The position numbers and the translations under genes were made by a program. 64,000 nucleotides of DNA from Erysipelothrix urinaevulpis (GTDB lineage: Bacteria; Bacillota_I; Bacilli_A; Erysipelotrichales; Erysipelotrichaceae): assembly GCF_009828835.1 (NCBI RefSeq), contig NZ_WTTB01000007.1, positions 1 to 64,000 on the forward strand, given 5' to 3'. The notes under the pieces are model-generated. The model ran no database searches. It was given only the letters and a program-made list of their open reading frames with translations, and was not told the DNA's origin. Of this stretch, positions 9,384 through 19,152 are shown in pieces (position 1 is the first letter of the stretch; each line of letters begins with the position of its first letter).

Positions 9384-10610
9384 ATGGAAATGTCACAAGG
9401 GAAAAAATATTTTCTAGTTGGATTACTAGGATTTATGTTTAGTGCAGCTTACTTACTGCCTTATATTAAATACGTATTCAATGATGCTTTAATTGCTGGA
9501 TTAGGTATTACAAACCAACAATCAGGAATGTTACTTTCTGTTTATGCTGTGATCAATGCGATTACATTAATTCCTGGGGGATATATTTCAGATAAATACA
9601 GTCAAAGAAAAATTATTACTGTTTCAGCACTTGGAACTGGTATTATCACAATTATCTTTGCATTCAATATGAATTATACAATGGCTCTAATTACTTGGAC
9701 TGTCCTAGGATTCACAACTATTTTTGCTTTCTGGGGATCTGTCATCAAGGCTGTTCGTATGCTTGGTACAGAAGATGAACAAGGAAGACTTTACGGTTTC
9801 TACGCTGGTTTCCAAGGTGTTGTTAATACCGTAGTTGCTCTTGGTGCAGCCTATGTTTTCTCATTATTTGCAGCACAAGCTGATGGTTTAAAATCAGTCT
9901 TGATCATGTATGGTTCACTTAACATTTTAGGTGCTGTCATGTTCTGGGTTCTGTATCCAAAAGAACTTGATGTTTCTGATGAAAATGCAGAACCAATTAG
10001 TGTTAAAGACTTAATCACAGTTCTTAAAATGCCAGCTACATGGTTATTATCATTAATCATCTTCTCAATCTATGGTGTATTCTCAGGGTCAACCTTGATG
10101 ACATCATATGTGACAGATGTTCTATTAATAACAGGGACAGTTGGTACATTAATCGCAATCTTTAGAACCTATATTGCTCGTGCAATTTTCTCACCAGTCG
10201 GTGGAATTCTTTCAGACAAAACAAAAAAACCTTCCAAAAATATTATGATTTCATCAATCATTACTGCAGCTCTTATTGTAGTTCTAATGTTATTTGGTAA
10301 ACAATTAGGTAATATCGGTGCCCTTCTTGTAATTATCGCAAGTTCAATCACAATTTATATGAACTTTGGTGTAATGTGGGCAACATCAGAAGAATTAAAA
10401 ATCCCAAGAAAACTTTACGGATCAGTCATCGGTGTTGCATCGATTATCGGTTATGCACCTGACTTCTTCATGCATGCAATGTTTGGTTCATGGATTGATC
10501 AACATGGTGCTGATGGATACCGTTTCATCTTCATGTTCTTAATCTTCCTTGCATTAATTGGTGTTGTGACTTCTTTTGTAATTTCACAAAAAAGTAAAAA
10601 AGAAGCGTAA
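9384..10610 (+). CDS. Major facilitator superfamily transporter
   Basis: 408 residues with about 12 hydrophobic segments and the MFS loop 2-3 motif GGYISDKYSQRK, repeated in weaker form as GGILSDKTKKPS in the second half. No strong substrate signature is visible. It sits 2 bases downstream of the hydroxyacid dehydrogenase with its own AGGAGG site inside the end of that gene, so a hydroxy-acid or carboxylate substrate is likely; this is an inference from context. A terminator follows at 10627. Confidence 0.85.
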   Translation: MEMSQGKKYFLVGLLGFMFSAAYLLPYIKYVFNDALIAGLGITNQQSGMLLSVYAVINAITLIPGGYISDKYSQRKIITVSALGTGIITIIFAFNMNYTMALITWTVLGFTTIFAFWGSVIKAVRMLGTEDEQGRLYGFYAGFQGVVNTVVALGAAYVFSLFAAQADGLKSVLIMYGSLNILGAVMFWVLYPKELDVSDENAEPISVKDLITVLKMPATWLLSLIIFSIYGVFSGSTLMTSYVTDVLLITGTVGTLIAIFRTYIARAIFSPVGGILSDKTKKPSKNIMISSIITAALIVVLMLFGKQLGNIGALLVIIASSITIYMNFGVMWATSEELKIPRKLYGSVIGVASIIGYAPDFFMHAMFGSWIDQHGADGYRFIFMFLIFLALIGVVTSFVISQKSKKEA

Positions 10611-10626
10611 GAAAATACTTTAATTT

Positions 10627-10660
10627 ACTTCTAGTTGACTCATCAACTAGAAGTTTTTTT
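10627..10660 (+). terminator. Terminator after the MFS gene
   Basis: Twelve-base arms ACTTCTAGTTGA and TCAACTAGAAGT around a CTCA loop, followed by a T run. It ends the plus-strand dehydrogenase-transporter operon. Its right half overlaps the 3' end of the convergent comFC gene (stop at 10643), so it may serve both strands in part. Confidence 0.9.
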
Positions 10661-11287
10661 ATACCATTTTTTTCCACTTGATATAACTAAACAGCGAATA
10701 TCTTTTGCATAAGGTTTCAGTAAATTAACACAAGCTTTCATTGTTTCGCCACTGGTCAAAATATCATCAATGAGAAGGAGTCGCTTTCCACGAATTACAG
10801 ATTCGTTTTCCAACATAAGATAATTTGACACATTTTGTCGTTTTGAGAAGTGTTGTAATGCCTGTTCTTTTTCTCCACAATGTTTTAGGCAAGCTTCTAT
10901 GTTTTTAAAGCCACTTCTTCTAACAATTTCTTCCATATGACGAAAGCCTCTTTTGTTATTCGCTTGAATGGTAGATGGCACAGGAATAATCGTATACTTT
11001 CTAAACCTCCAAACCCAATAAGGATGTATAAATATTTTTGCCAACAAAATATCTTTGCTTTCTTTATACCTCAAGATATTGTTCCTTACTTCTTTTTCAT
11101 ATACAAATAAAGAAACAATATTCGTTGTATCTAGTTTTATTCTCACTGGTTTTGATTTCATCTTCTCACGACAAGATGTGCATAATTGATCACCAAGTAA
11201 AATTGTACTAACGAAATTCCCTTCTTTTTCTAAACTTCTAAAACAGAGCAGGCACATTGATTGTGAGCATTGATATTTTCTATACAT
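10643..11287 (-). CDS. comFC: ComFC-like phosphoribosyltransferase-fold competence protein
   Basis: About 214 residues. The N-terminus carries two CxxC pairs (CLLC...CTSC) that likely bind zinc. A PRTase fold follows, with the signature LLLIDDILTSGETM near residue 175. ComFC family proteins help internalise or process transforming DNA in competent Gram-positive bacteria. It overlaps comFA. The start is uncertain: ATG at 11287 (weak AGAG site) or ATG at 11257; translation may be coupled to comFA. The long frame upstream of 11287 is antisense-like overlap with comFA and is unlikely to be translated. Confidence 0.85.
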   Translation of the reverse strand: MYRKYQCSQSMCLLCFRSLEKEGNFVSTILLGDQLCTSCREKMKSKPVRIKLDTTNIVSLFVYEKEVRNNILRYKESKDILLAKIFIHPYWVWRFRKYTIIPVPSTIQANNKRGFRHMEEIVRRSGFKNIEACLKHCGEKEQALQHFSKRQNVSNYLMLENESVIRGKRLLLIDDILTSGETMKACVNLLKPYAKDIRCLVISSGKKWYKKTSS

Positions 11288-12372
11288 CTTACAATCTCTA
11301 AATTTTTTTCTTTTGAATAAAAATAACACGATCCTTTCGTATTTTGGGTTCCTCTCCCGACTCTTCCCGCTATTTGAACCAAGGTAGCATGAGTGAATAC
11401 CCTTTGATCCGCTTGCAACACATAACAATTAATTCCTTCAAACGTAACTCCCCTTTCTAATAACGTAGTGCTAATTAGAAAACCTTTCAACTTATTTCTA
11501 AATGAATCAAGAATCGCTTCTTTATCCTCGCTTTGTGATGTGATAAATGGACACATAAGACATCGCGCTAGTAAACGTGCTTGTCGCTTAGTTGGAACGT
11601 AAATGATTGCTTTAGTGTGACGGTTTCTGTATAAATCAATACAGAACAAAAGATTATCAATGAGACTTAAGCGCCAAACTGGCACCGGAAGCAACTTTAA
11701 ACTCGGTCGTATGGGCAATGTTAAATGTTTAACTTCCTTGTTTTTAATCTTTTTTTTCATTGCTTCATCCACTGTCGCAGATAAGTAAACAATGTGCCCA
11801 GTCTCACTCAAACTTTTAAGAACAAAATGTTCAAGCATCTTATTATCACGATAAGGAAAAGCATCGGGTTCATCCAGAATTAATAAATCAAATTGATGTC
11901 GATATCGATACAATTGATGACAAGTACAAACAACCAGATCACCAGTAACACATTGGGTAAAACCTTGACACACCTTCACAACCTGAAGTTCTGGAAAGTA
12001 TGCCTTGAGTCTGTCTGATAGCTCAATCACTATTTCTCGCCGTGGAATTGCCCAAGCACATCGTTTACCTTGATTCAACATTGCAACAAGCAATGGCAAA
12101 ACCATTTCCGTCTTTCCTGCTCCACACACCGCTTCAATAAATACATCTTGCTTAACTGCTGTCCCTAATTCTTTAATAAGATTTGCTTGAAAGATGGTCA
12201 GTTCAAAAGGAAGATTCAATTTAATTTGCCTTCTTTTCCCTTCAATCTTAGCAACATCTTGACTTAATGTAAGACAATTCCTACATACCCCTTTGTAAAA
12301 ATATTTTTCCTCACTCACTCCACAAAACTTACATTTCATTTGCATCCCTTTACAAATTATGTTTTTCAACAT
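11230..12372 (-). CDS. comFA: ComFA-like DNA helicase/translocase
   Basis: 380 residues. An N-terminal four-cysteine zinc finger (CKFC...CRNC) is followed by a superfamily 2 helicase core: Walker A AVCGAGKTE, Walker B LLILDEPDAF (DEPD in place of DEAD), motif III YLSATV and motif VI QIAGRVGRG. ComFA is the ATPase that drives single-stranded DNA uptake through ComEC. ATG at 12372 is chosen because AGGAG lies 5 bases upstream. The gene pair implies a DNA-uptake machinery, though no other com genes are in the window. Confidence 0.92.
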   Translation of the reverse strand: MLKNIICKGMQMKCKFCGVSEEKYFYKGVCRNCLTLSQDVAKIEGKRRQIKLNLPFELTIFQANLIKELGTAVKQDVFIEAVCGAGKTEMVLPLLVAMLNQGKRCAWAIPRREIVIELSDRLKAYFPELQVVKVCQGFTQCVTGDLVVCTCHQLYRYRHQFDLLILDEPDAFPYRDNKMLEHFVLKSLSETGHIVYLSATVDEAMKKKIKNKEVKHLTLPIRPSLKLLPVPVWRLSLIDNLLFCIDLYRNRHTKAIIYVPTKRQARLLARCLMCPFITSQSEDKEAILDSFRNKLKGFLISTTLLERGVTFEGINCYVLQADQRVFTHATLVQIAGRVGRGTQNTKGSCYFYSKEKNLEIVRCIENINAHNQCACSVLEV

Positions 12373-12389
12373 CAAACTCCTAAATAAAA

Positions 12390-12410
12390 AGAACCAAAAT
12401 TTTTGGTTCT
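12390..12410 (-). terminator. Terminator after the ABC permease gene
   Basis: Arms AGAACCAAAA and TTTTGGTTCT form a hairpin followed on the minus strand by a T-rich tail. It separates the ABC/two-component operon from comFA, whose start codon lies only 18 bases further on. Confidence 0.8.
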
Positions 12411-12418
12411 CTTTATAT

Positions 12419-14941
12419 TTAATTTGACCTCATTCCATCTAAAATACTTTGACGTTTACGTTTTTGATATATAACGACGGAATTAACTAAAATAAATATT
12501 CCTACAAAGCCAAGACTATAGATAAAACTTTTTAAATTTAAACTGAATGTCACAATTGGATTAAACTTTCTAACAAAATGAACATAGACCATTAATAATC
12601 CAATAGAGATTGCTGTCGCTTTTATAAAAGGACCAATTGATGAAATAATAATTTCATAGTAAAGCATTTTATTAACTTCCTTTTTAGTCATGCCAACAGA
12701 CATGAGTGAGGAAAGCTCTCTTTTTCTAGATTCAAGCTGGACAAGGTTCACACTGACCATATTACTAATAACGATAACAAAAACAATCGCTAGAATAATT
12801 TTAAAAACATTATCAAATAATTTATACGTATTAATGATATACATTTGATGTTCTTCAATATTTATTACTTCAACCTTATCGCCTAAATTCTTCTCCAATG
12901 TAGTTTTAAACTGACTTGCTTCATCAACATTCATGTAAATAACATTCTCAAAAGATGAATTGACGACATAGTCATTATCTAGTAAAGCTTTAAACTGACT
13001 TTCGAAGAAAGTTTTACGCATCAAGAATTTTGTTGAATTAATTTGATTTCTAATAAAGTCACTTTTGCTTTCACTCAATATAGAATCAATTGTTAATGGA
13101 ACATAATCAATCTTTAGCATTTCAATATCACTGTCTTTGCCAATTTTAATTTTTTGGCCTTCATAAAAATTTAATCTTTCACTATTTTCATCAATATCAT
13201 TCGGTTTATCAACTAAAATCACTTGTGTTTCTTTAGGTAAACCTTCATTTAAAAGTATTTTATTATATGAATCATCATCCACAACTGTTACTTTTAGCCT
13301 CGCTCCATCCACGGCTTCATATTCACTGATTAACATTTCGTCATCATCGTTTTTAACATCGAGACCAGAAAAATTAATAGATTCCAGGTAGTATTCTCTT
13401 TTCTTTGATACATTTGAGTACATTGATTGAATTGATTGGTTTTGTACTTTTATATCCTCATATGTTTCATGATCAGAGTTCCTTAGATAAACATTGTAAC
13501 TGTTAGGATTAATTGATCCAGTATTTTTAAACGTCGAGTATACAATGTTTGTTATGCTTAAAAAGATAATTAGACTGACCGTAAGAGACCATTTTGTACC
13601 TTTCATCCCTCCTCCATCAACTTTCAATTTTCGATGCGCCAAGCTAAATGGTATATTCTGCTTTGAACGTAATGGGGTCCTTTTTTTCTTTTTATATCTC
13701 TTATGTTCTTTAATCGATTCAATGGATGTTTGCTTAAATAAATTGTGGGTAATCTTCCATATAGGAAAACTAATCAAAATCAGTGAAATAAGAAAACTTG
13801 CAAGGACTGCCCATAAAGGTAAAACTACACTCATTACGACAGGTTCATCAGATAACTTCATTGCATACATAGACTGACTTACATAATTCGCCAATTCTCT
13901 TGCTAAAATTGAACCTAATGCTATTCCTAATATAATACCAACAACCCCAAGTAAGTACGACTCAATTTGAATCGCAAAACGAATCTGTTTTTTAGTTGCT
14001 CCCACACTCCTCAACAAACCATAATCGTGAAGATTTTGTTGAACCCGACTATTAAATGAATTGTAAATCATACTGACCGTGGCCAGATATAAAACCGCTA
14101 TCATAAATAAGATAATTGTAATTGAAGTTAGTTTATTTTCAGTTAATTTTAAATCTAACCCTTCAAAGTTATTCAAGTCATCATTAAGAAAATAATAATG
14201 CCCATCAGTAATTTGGTCTTTATTTATAAGGTTTTTTTCATCGACCATTTTAATAAAGTCATTTATATTACGAATATTATCGTTCACTTTAACTTCAATA
14301 ATTCTCATGCCTTCTACTTTGTCTTGATAAACATACGAAGTATTTGCCATTCTGTCATCTGCTTTAAAACCAACAACTTTCAGATCAACTGGATGCGTTT
14401 CAACGTTACCATCATCAAAATATATTTTTCGAGATAAATTGATCGTATCATTCAACTTCAACGTTGGAAAATACAACATTTTCATCTTAATAGACATAAA
14501 CATCTCGTTGTTTTTATTTGGGAACCGACCTTCTAAAATTGTTTCTTTGTCCCGCAGTGGAATCCAATCTAAACGATTTAATGAATAGGATAAATGGTCA
14601 TTATTGGGGTAATATTCGCTTATACTTTCTGCTACATTTACCATTTGATTGCCTGTATCATCAAGTAAAAAATAACTATTATGTGTAACTAAAGAATACG
14701 ATTCCATGTAAGGTTCCATCTCTTCGATAAATTTTTCATGGTCTGTTAAATGAAAGAATAGAATATTATAGCGTGGAGAGCTATTCAGTACTTGGATTTT
14801 TTCATCTTCGTAAACACTATATGAAAATGCTACAACCATAGTTGTCATTGCAACCGACAAGGCAATACTAATCAAACTCAACATCGCTATTTTTTTGTTT
14901 TTAAATAAATTCCTTAATCCAAGCTTAGCCACTAGCATCAT
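12419..14941 (-). CDS. ABC transporter permease with two FtsX domains
   Basis: 840 residues. TM1 (about 15-40), a large extracellular domain, three TMs near 270-395, a basic cytoplasmic loop, TM5 near 450, a second extracellular domain, then three TMs near 725-825. Each half ends in an FtsX/MacB-type unit with the loop DYGLLRSVGATKKQIR or ELSSLMSVGMTKKEV. The ATPase gene ends 1 base upstream (14942) and a sensor kinase and regulator precede it. This operon type often handles antimicrobial peptides or cell-surface stress; the substrate is not visible. Confidence 0.88.
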   Translation of the reverse strand: MMLVAKLGLRNLFKNKKIAMLSLISIALSVAMTTMVVAFSYSVYEDEKIQVLNSSPRYNILFFHLTDHEKFIEEMEPYMESYSLVTHNSYFLLDDTGNQMVNVAESISEYYPNNDHLSYSLNRLDWIPLRDKETILEGRFPNKNNEMFMSIKMKMLYFPTLKLNDTINLSRKIYFDDGNVETHPVDLKVVGFKADDRMANTSYVYQDKVEGMRIIEVKVNDNIRNINDFIKMVDEKNLINKDQITDGHYYFLNDDLNNFEGLDLKLTENKLTSITIILFMIAVLYLATVSMIYNSFNSRVQQNLHDYGLLRSVGATKKQIRFAIQIESYLLGVVGIILGIALGSILARELANYVSQSMYAMKLSDEPVVMSVVLPLWAVLASFLISLILISFPIWKITHNLFKQTSIESIKEHKRYKKKKRTPLRSKQNIPFSLAHRKLKVDGGGMKGTKWSLTVSLIIFLSITNIVYSTFKNTGSINPNSYNVYLRNSDHETYEDIKVQNQSIQSMYSNVSKKREYYLESINFSGLDVKNDDDEMLISEYEAVDGARLKVTVVDDDSYNKILLNEGLPKETQVILVDKPNDIDENSERLNFYEGQKIKIGKDSDIEMLKIDYVPLTIDSILSESKSDFIRNQINSTKFLMRKTFFESQFKALLDNDYVVNSSFENVIYMNVDEASQFKTTLEKNLGDKVEVINIEEHQMYIINTYKLFDNVFKIILAIVFVIVISNMVSVNLVQLESRKRELSSLMSVGMTKKEVNKMLYYEIIISSIGPFIKATAISIGLLMVYVHFVRKFNPIVTFSLNLKSFIYSLGFVGIFILVNSVVIYQKRKRQSILDGMRSN

Positions 14942-15619
14942 TTAAAGAACCTCATCTTTGATTATTTTTCCATCTTCAAGGTAGATGACGCGTTCTGCTT
15001 GTTTAGCAATATTAATATCATGTGTAATGACAATGATTGTTTGCATATGTTCACGATGAGATTTTTTTAACAGTTTTACAATCTCTAATGAATTTTCTTG
15101 ATCTAAATTTCCTGTTGGTTCATCAGCTAAAATTAAACTGGGTTTATTCATCAATGCACGAGCGATTGAGACTCGTTGCTGTTGCCCGCCTGATAACTCA
15201 TTAGGGTGATGTTTTAATCGCTTATCTAATCCCATTTGGTCAATCAATGTATCAAAATAATCTCTATCCACCGGAGCATTATCAAGAAGTAGTGGTAATT
15301 CTATATTCTCTTGTACATTTAACATCGGGATTAAATTGTAAAATTGGTAAATAAGCCCTATTTGTCTACGTCTAAAAATCGTTAATTTCTTTTCATTCAT
15401 TTCTGAAATATTCATTCCATCAATGTATATTTTTCCAGAACTTGCTTTATCAACACAACCAAGAATATGCATAAGCGTTGATTTCCCTGAACCACTGGGA
15501 CCCATTACCGCTACAAATTCTCCTTTTTGAATTGAGAAGCTTATATCATTTAAGGCATAAATTTCTTCTTTTCCTTGTTTATATGTTTTAACAAGATTTT
15601 CTACTTTTAATATTTCCAC
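14942..15619 (-). CDS. ABC transporter ATP-binding protein (MacB/LolD type)
   Basis: 225 residues with Walker [10 protein letters not shown], signature [16 protein letters not shown], Walker [13 protein letters not shown] and a VITHD switch. The [16 protein letters not shown] stretch is typical of MacB/LolD-class ATPases that pair with FtsX-type permeases such as the one that follows directly. It lies 46 bases downstream of the histidine kinase in the same direction. Confidence 0.92.
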   Translation of the reverse strand: MEILKVENLVKTYKQGKEEIYALNDISFSIQKGEFVAVMGPSGSGKSTLMHILGCVDKASSGKIYIDGMNISEMNEKKLTIFRRRQIGLIYQFYNLIPMLNVQENIELPLLLDNAPVDRDYFDTLIDQMGLDKRLKHHPNELSGGQQQRVSIARALMNKPSLILADEPTGNLDQENSLEIVKLLKKSHREHMQTIIVITHDINIAKQAERVIYLEDGKIIKDEVL

Positions 15620-15665
15620 TGTATCACCTCTCTTAGAGTATAGACCGTAATAAGACTCTATTTTC

Positions 15666-16610
15666 TTACAGTTTTGTCACATGATCTAATTCTATGACAA
15701 ATGTATTTTTTTCTTCTACTCTAATTGTAGCGTGATGGAGATCTAAGACGCTCTTAGCGTATGCAAGCCCAATTCCTAAACTTTCTGTTTTACTTGGATA
15801 AGTATAGAAACGATCAAATACTTTTTGAGGGTGACATATAGCATCTCCATCATCAGAAATACGAATAGTGGTCCAAGGTCCTTTTTGTTCAACCTCAATC
15901 ATTATCACTTCTTGTGCATAATCCAGTTTATTGTTAATAATATTATAAAGAACTTCGAACATTAATTTTGAATCAACAAATATCTTCTTTTCTCCACCAC
16001 TCACACGAACGATTAATTTTTTTTCTTTTAAATGAATAGACAAGTTATCGAGCACCTGATCAAGGATGTGTTTTGTTTGCACCCACTCTGGACAAAATGG
16101 AAGTAATTGAGCATCAGCTTTAATTAGCGTGATTAAAGACTCTACTAGACTTCGCATTCTTTCAATCTGTGCATGAATATTTTCTGTGATTTCTGTCTCT
16201 TCTTGTAAATCATTCAACAACATTAATGCTGCTAGGGGTGTCTTTAGTTGATGCGATACATCTTGAAACTGATGAGCAAGCAATTCTTTTTGATCTTTGA
16301 GTCGTTCATTCATTGTTCTCATATTTACAGTTGTCTTGTTCAGTTCCGAATGAATTCTAGCAAGCTCTCCTTCCTCATAGGCTAACAAATCATAGTTATA
16401 ATTTCCTTGATTCAATTTTTGTAAATAGATATGAAGTTTATCAATGTTTTCTTTACGTTTCTTAAAATATCGAATTATCATCAATAGTGTCCCAATAAAC
16501 AACCCCAAAATTATAATAAAAACTGGCATAAAACCAATGGCTACAAGTGCAAAAAGATATAATATAGTCAAAGACTTAAATAAATTATTTTGATCGTTAT
16601 CGTATGTCAT
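15666..16610 (-). CDS. Sensor histidine kinase
   Basis: 314 residues. Two adjacent TM segments near 12-46 with almost no extracellular loop suggest an intramembrane sensor. A HAMP-like linker is followed by the H-box DVSHQLKTPLAAL, a weak N-box (NIINNKLDY), the G1 box ISDDGDAI and G2 SLGIGLAYAK. It should phosphorylate the response regulator whose stop codon abuts its start (16611). The lack of a sensor loop fits kinases that sense through their partner ABC permease; that link is inferred. Confidence 0.9.
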   Translation of the reverse strand: MTYDNDQNNLFKSLTILYLFALVAIGFMPVFIIILGLFIGTLLMIIRYFKKRKENIDKLHIYLQKLNQGNYNYDLLAYEEGELARIHSELNKTTVNMRTMNERLKDQKELLAHQFQDVSHQLKTPLAALMLLNDLQEETEITENIHAQIERMRSLVESLITLIKADAQLLPFCPEWVQTKHILDQVLDNLSIHLKEKKLIVRVSGGEKKIFVDSKLMFEVLYNIINNKLDYAQEVIMIEVEQKGPWTTIRISDDGDAICHPQKVFDRFYTYPSKTESLGIGLAYAKSVLDLHHATIRVEEKNTFVIELDHVTKL

Positions 16611-17255
16611 TTATACCTCCAAACAGTATCCTTCACCGTGTATTGTAATTATCGATACACTTTGACCCAACTTTTCTCTTAGTCTTTTAATATTTACAGA
16701 AAGTGTGTTATCACTAATGTAATCTTCGTCTCCCCATATATGACGACTCAATGATTGACGTGTCATTATTTGATTGACGTGTTGGGCAAGCACCAATAAC
16801 AAACGATATTCTTGAACCGATAAAATTATCTCTTCCTCGTTAACATAAACCATCGCTGTTAAAACATTAATCTTCAATACTTCAATGTCTATCATCGTTT
16901 GCTTTTGTCTTTTAAGCAAAACTTGAATTCTTCGGTCGAGCTCACTAAGTCTAAATGGTTTACTCAAATATTCATCCGCACCCAGATCATAAGCTTGAAC
17001 AAGACTTTGTTCATCATCTTGCGCTGTTAAAAATAATATTGGCGTTTGAAATTCTTTTCTTATCAAATGGCATACTTCAAAACCACTCCCATCTGGGAGT
17101 CCTATATCCAGCATAAACAAATCAATGTCTGAGCTTATTTTTCGTTTCGCTTCGGAAACGGTGTAGGCAGTTTCACATGACCAATTTTTACTTTCACAAA
17201 ATTTTCTTAGCGCAAACACTATGGTTGCATCGTCTTCTACAATTAGTATCTTCAT
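16611..17255 (-). CDS. OmpR-family response regulator
   Basis: 214 residues. Receiver domain with acidic pocket EDD, phospho-acceptor Asp in FMLDIGLPDGSG, Thr in FLTAQDD and Lys in LSKPFRL. The C-terminal winged helix has SVQEYRLLLVLAQH and DNTLSVNIKRLREKL. It is the first gene of the regulator-kinase-ATPase-permease operon and probably activates it on sensing of envelope stress or a peptide. Confidence 0.93.
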   Translation of the reverse strand: MKILIVEDDATIVFALRKFCESKNWSCETAYTVSEAKRKISSDIDLFMLDIGLPDGSGFEVCHLIRKEFQTPILFLTAQDDEQSLVQAYDLGADEYLSKPFRLSELDRRIQVLLKRQKQTMIDIEVLKINVLTAMVYVNEEEIILSVQEYRLLLVLAQHVNQIMTRQSLSRHIWGDEDYISDNTLSVNIKRLREKLGQSVSIITIHGEGYCLEV

Positions 17256-17311
17256 AGTTTTATTATATCCTAATTATCAAACAATGTTTGTGACAACTTC
17301 GTCATAAAAAA

Positions 17312-17335
17312 ACATCACCTTTTTCAAGATGATGT
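17312..17335 (-). terminator. Terminator after the SPFH protein gene
   Basis: In the minus-strand RNA, ACATCATCTT pairs with AAGGTGATGT around a GAAA tetraloop, followed by seven T residues. It lies just after the stop codon at 17342. Confidence 0.85.
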
Positions 17336-17341
17336 GATTAA

Positions 17342-18241
17342 TTAATCTTTACTTACAATATCTTTGCCCATTTGAAGAACAGAAGCTAGATTTTGTAATT
17401 CTGATGGAACAATAATTTTTGTTGCTTGACCATCCGCAACTTTTTCCATTGTTTCTAAACTCTTAAGTTTTAAATAAGCATTATCAATTGTAACTGTTGA
17501 AAGTAAGGATGCACCTTTTGCTTGAGCTGCCATCACACGTTCAATTGCTTGTGCTTCCCCTTCAGCTTCAGTTATACGAGCTTCTTTTTGAGCTTGAGCT
17601 CTAAGAACTACAGATTCCTTTTCACCTTCCGCGATTAAAATAGCAGAGCGCTTTTCACCTTCAGCACGAAGAATCGACTCACGACGTTCACGTTCAGCAC
17701 GCATTTGTTTTTCCATTGCTTCTTGAATATCACGTGGTGGGATAATATTCTTTACCTCAACTCGTTGAACTCGAATTCCCCATGGATCTGTCGCTTCATC
17801 CAAGATAACACGCATTTGAGTATTAATAATGTCACGAGATGTCAAGGTTTGATCCAGTTCCAAATCTCCAATGATATTACGTAAGGTTGTTGCTGTTAGA
17901 TTTTCAATAGCACTAATTGGATTGTGAATTCCATAAGTATACAGAACAGGGTCTGTAATTTGGAAGTAAACAACCGTATCAATTTGCATTGTTACGTTAT
18001 CCTTTGTAATTACAGGTTGTGGTTCAAAGTCTTGCACTCGCTCTTTCAATGAAACTTTGTTTGCTACACGATCCACAAACGGTAAAATAATGTGCATTCC
18101 TTTTTCTAATGTATGACTGTAAGCCCCTAATCTCTCAATAACATATGCATTGGATTGAGGAATGACTCGTACAGAGTAAAACACAATCAATAATGCAATA
18201 ATAACAACTAATCCCAATAATATATATCCAAAAAAGTCCAT
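17342..18241 (-). CDS. SPFH/stomatin membrane-scaffold protein
   Basis: 299 residues. One N-terminal TM segment (4-24), then an SPFH (band 7) domain beginning VIPQSNAYVIERLGAY, and a long Ala/Glu-rich coiled coil with repeated AEGE motifs (about 185-260). This is the stomatin/QmcA type, which forms ring-like membrane microdomain scaffolds. An NfeD gene lies immediately upstream, the standard partner. No protease motif is present. Confidence 0.92.
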   Translation of the reverse strand: MDFFGYILLGLVVIIALLIVFYSVRVIPQSNAYVIERLGAYSHTLEKGMHIILPFVDRVANKVSLKERVQDFEPQPVITKDNVTMQIDTVVYFQITDPVLYTYGIHNPISAIENLTATTLRNIIGDLELDQTLTSRDIINTQMRVILDEATDPWGIRVQRVEVKNIIPPRDIQEAMEKQMRAERERRESILRAEGEKRSAILIAEGEKESVVLRAQAQKEARITEAEGEAQAIERVMAAQAKGASLLSTVTIDNAYLKLKSLETMEKVADGQATKIIVPSELQNLASVLQMGKDIVSKD

Positions 18242-18260
18242 AAACTTTCTCCTTCTCTAG

Positions 18261-18689
18261 TTAAACTTTTTTAACAATTAACTTTACACCTTCGATAGCT
18301 CGAACTTCGACCAAGCTTCCTGCCTCAATCTCTGAGTCTTCATAGCTCGCTACTGACCACTCTTCACCATTAATTTTAACTAAACCCCAGCTTTCAGGCG
18401 TGACCCCTTGGTGCAACTTGACAGTTCGACCAATTAAGCGGTCTGCATTTGTCGCAATGACATTTCCACGCAAGGCCCTTGTAGCGATTGGTCTTACAAT
18501 AACAAGTGATAGTATCGATACCACCGCAAAAACCACAATCTGTAATGGCATACTAGGATGTAAGTAACTGACAATTAATGAAGCAGCCGCTCCAATCGCA
18601 AACCACAACGAGACTAAATTACCAATCGTAACTAATTCAAAAAGAATCATCACAACCAAAACAATTAACCAAAATGTCGTTGATGTCAT
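18261..18689 (-). CDS. NfeD-like membrane protein (short form)
   Basis: 142 residues. Two or three TM segments in the first 75 residues (FWLIVLVVMILFEL, VSLWFAIGAAASLIVSYL, IVVFAVVSILSLVIV), then a small OB-fold domain ending EVRAIEGVKLIVKKV. It lacks the ClpP-class protease domain of long NfeD proteins. It overlaps the upstream unknown gene by 4 bases (ATGA) and precedes the SPFH gene by 19 bases; NfeD and stomatin proteins typically act together in the membrane. Confidence 0.9.
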   Translation of the reverse strand: MTSTTFWLIVLVVMILFELVTIGNLVSLWFAIGAAASLIVSYLHPSMPLQIVVFAVVSILSLVIVRPIATRALRGNVIATNADRLIGRTVKLHQGVTPESWGLVKINGEEWSVASYEDSEIEAGSLVEVRAIEGVKLIVKKV

Positions 18690-19066
18690 AGAACCACCCC
18701 TTCTTTCCCTAAATCATTTAAATCAAATTCCAACACATCTTCCTGATCATTGTATTTAGCCACTATTTTCTGACCGACCAAAGGTTCTCCTAATTTTTTC
18801 GATATAAGATCACATAATGCCTTGTTATTTATCTTGGCATAAGCTTTTCCTACAGAAATTTTATGAAGAAGATCACGGTTATAACGATTCAACTCTAAAT
18901 CTTTTTTAGTCACCGGCTTAACCCCGACCATACCTTCATCACTAATGCCAACTAGCACATAATGACTCTTTGTAAAATGTTCAGTTGCATTGCTATTCAA
19001 CGTGACATTATGTTCATTCAACGTCACAATTCGTAGTTCTGCATTTCCTGTAACCCACGTATACAT
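18686..19066 (-). CDS. Conserved-looking protein of unknown function, NfeD operon
   Basis: 126 residues from the ATG at 19066, chosen for its GAGAGGTG site. Not recognised. It is soluble, with no signal or TM segment. The N-terminal half is rich in beta-type residues (YTWVTGNAELRIVTLNEHNV), and the C-terminal half has a helical KALCDLISKKLGEPL followed by VAKYNDQEDVLEFDLNDLG. It is first in a three-gene unit with NfeD and SPFH, to which it is coupled by a 4-base overlap, so it may regulate or assist that membrane complex; this rests on context only. Confidence 0.7.
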   Translation of the reverse strand: MYTWVTGNAELRIVTLNEHNVTLNSNATEHFTKSHYVLVGISDEGMVGVKPVTKKDLELNRYNRDLLHKISVGKAYAKINNKALCDLISKKLGEPLVGQKIVAKYNDQEDVLEFDLNDLGKEGVVL

Positions 19067-19152
19067 TGTATCACCTCTCATACATAATACACTATATTAT
19101 TTATTTTTTCAATATTTTCTAAAATATTTAATTTTGATAATTTATAATAAAA

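Noticed and set aside
10643-11428. Longer comFC start at 11428
   Set aside because: It would overlap comFA by almost 200 bases, has no ribosome site and adds sequence unlike the family.
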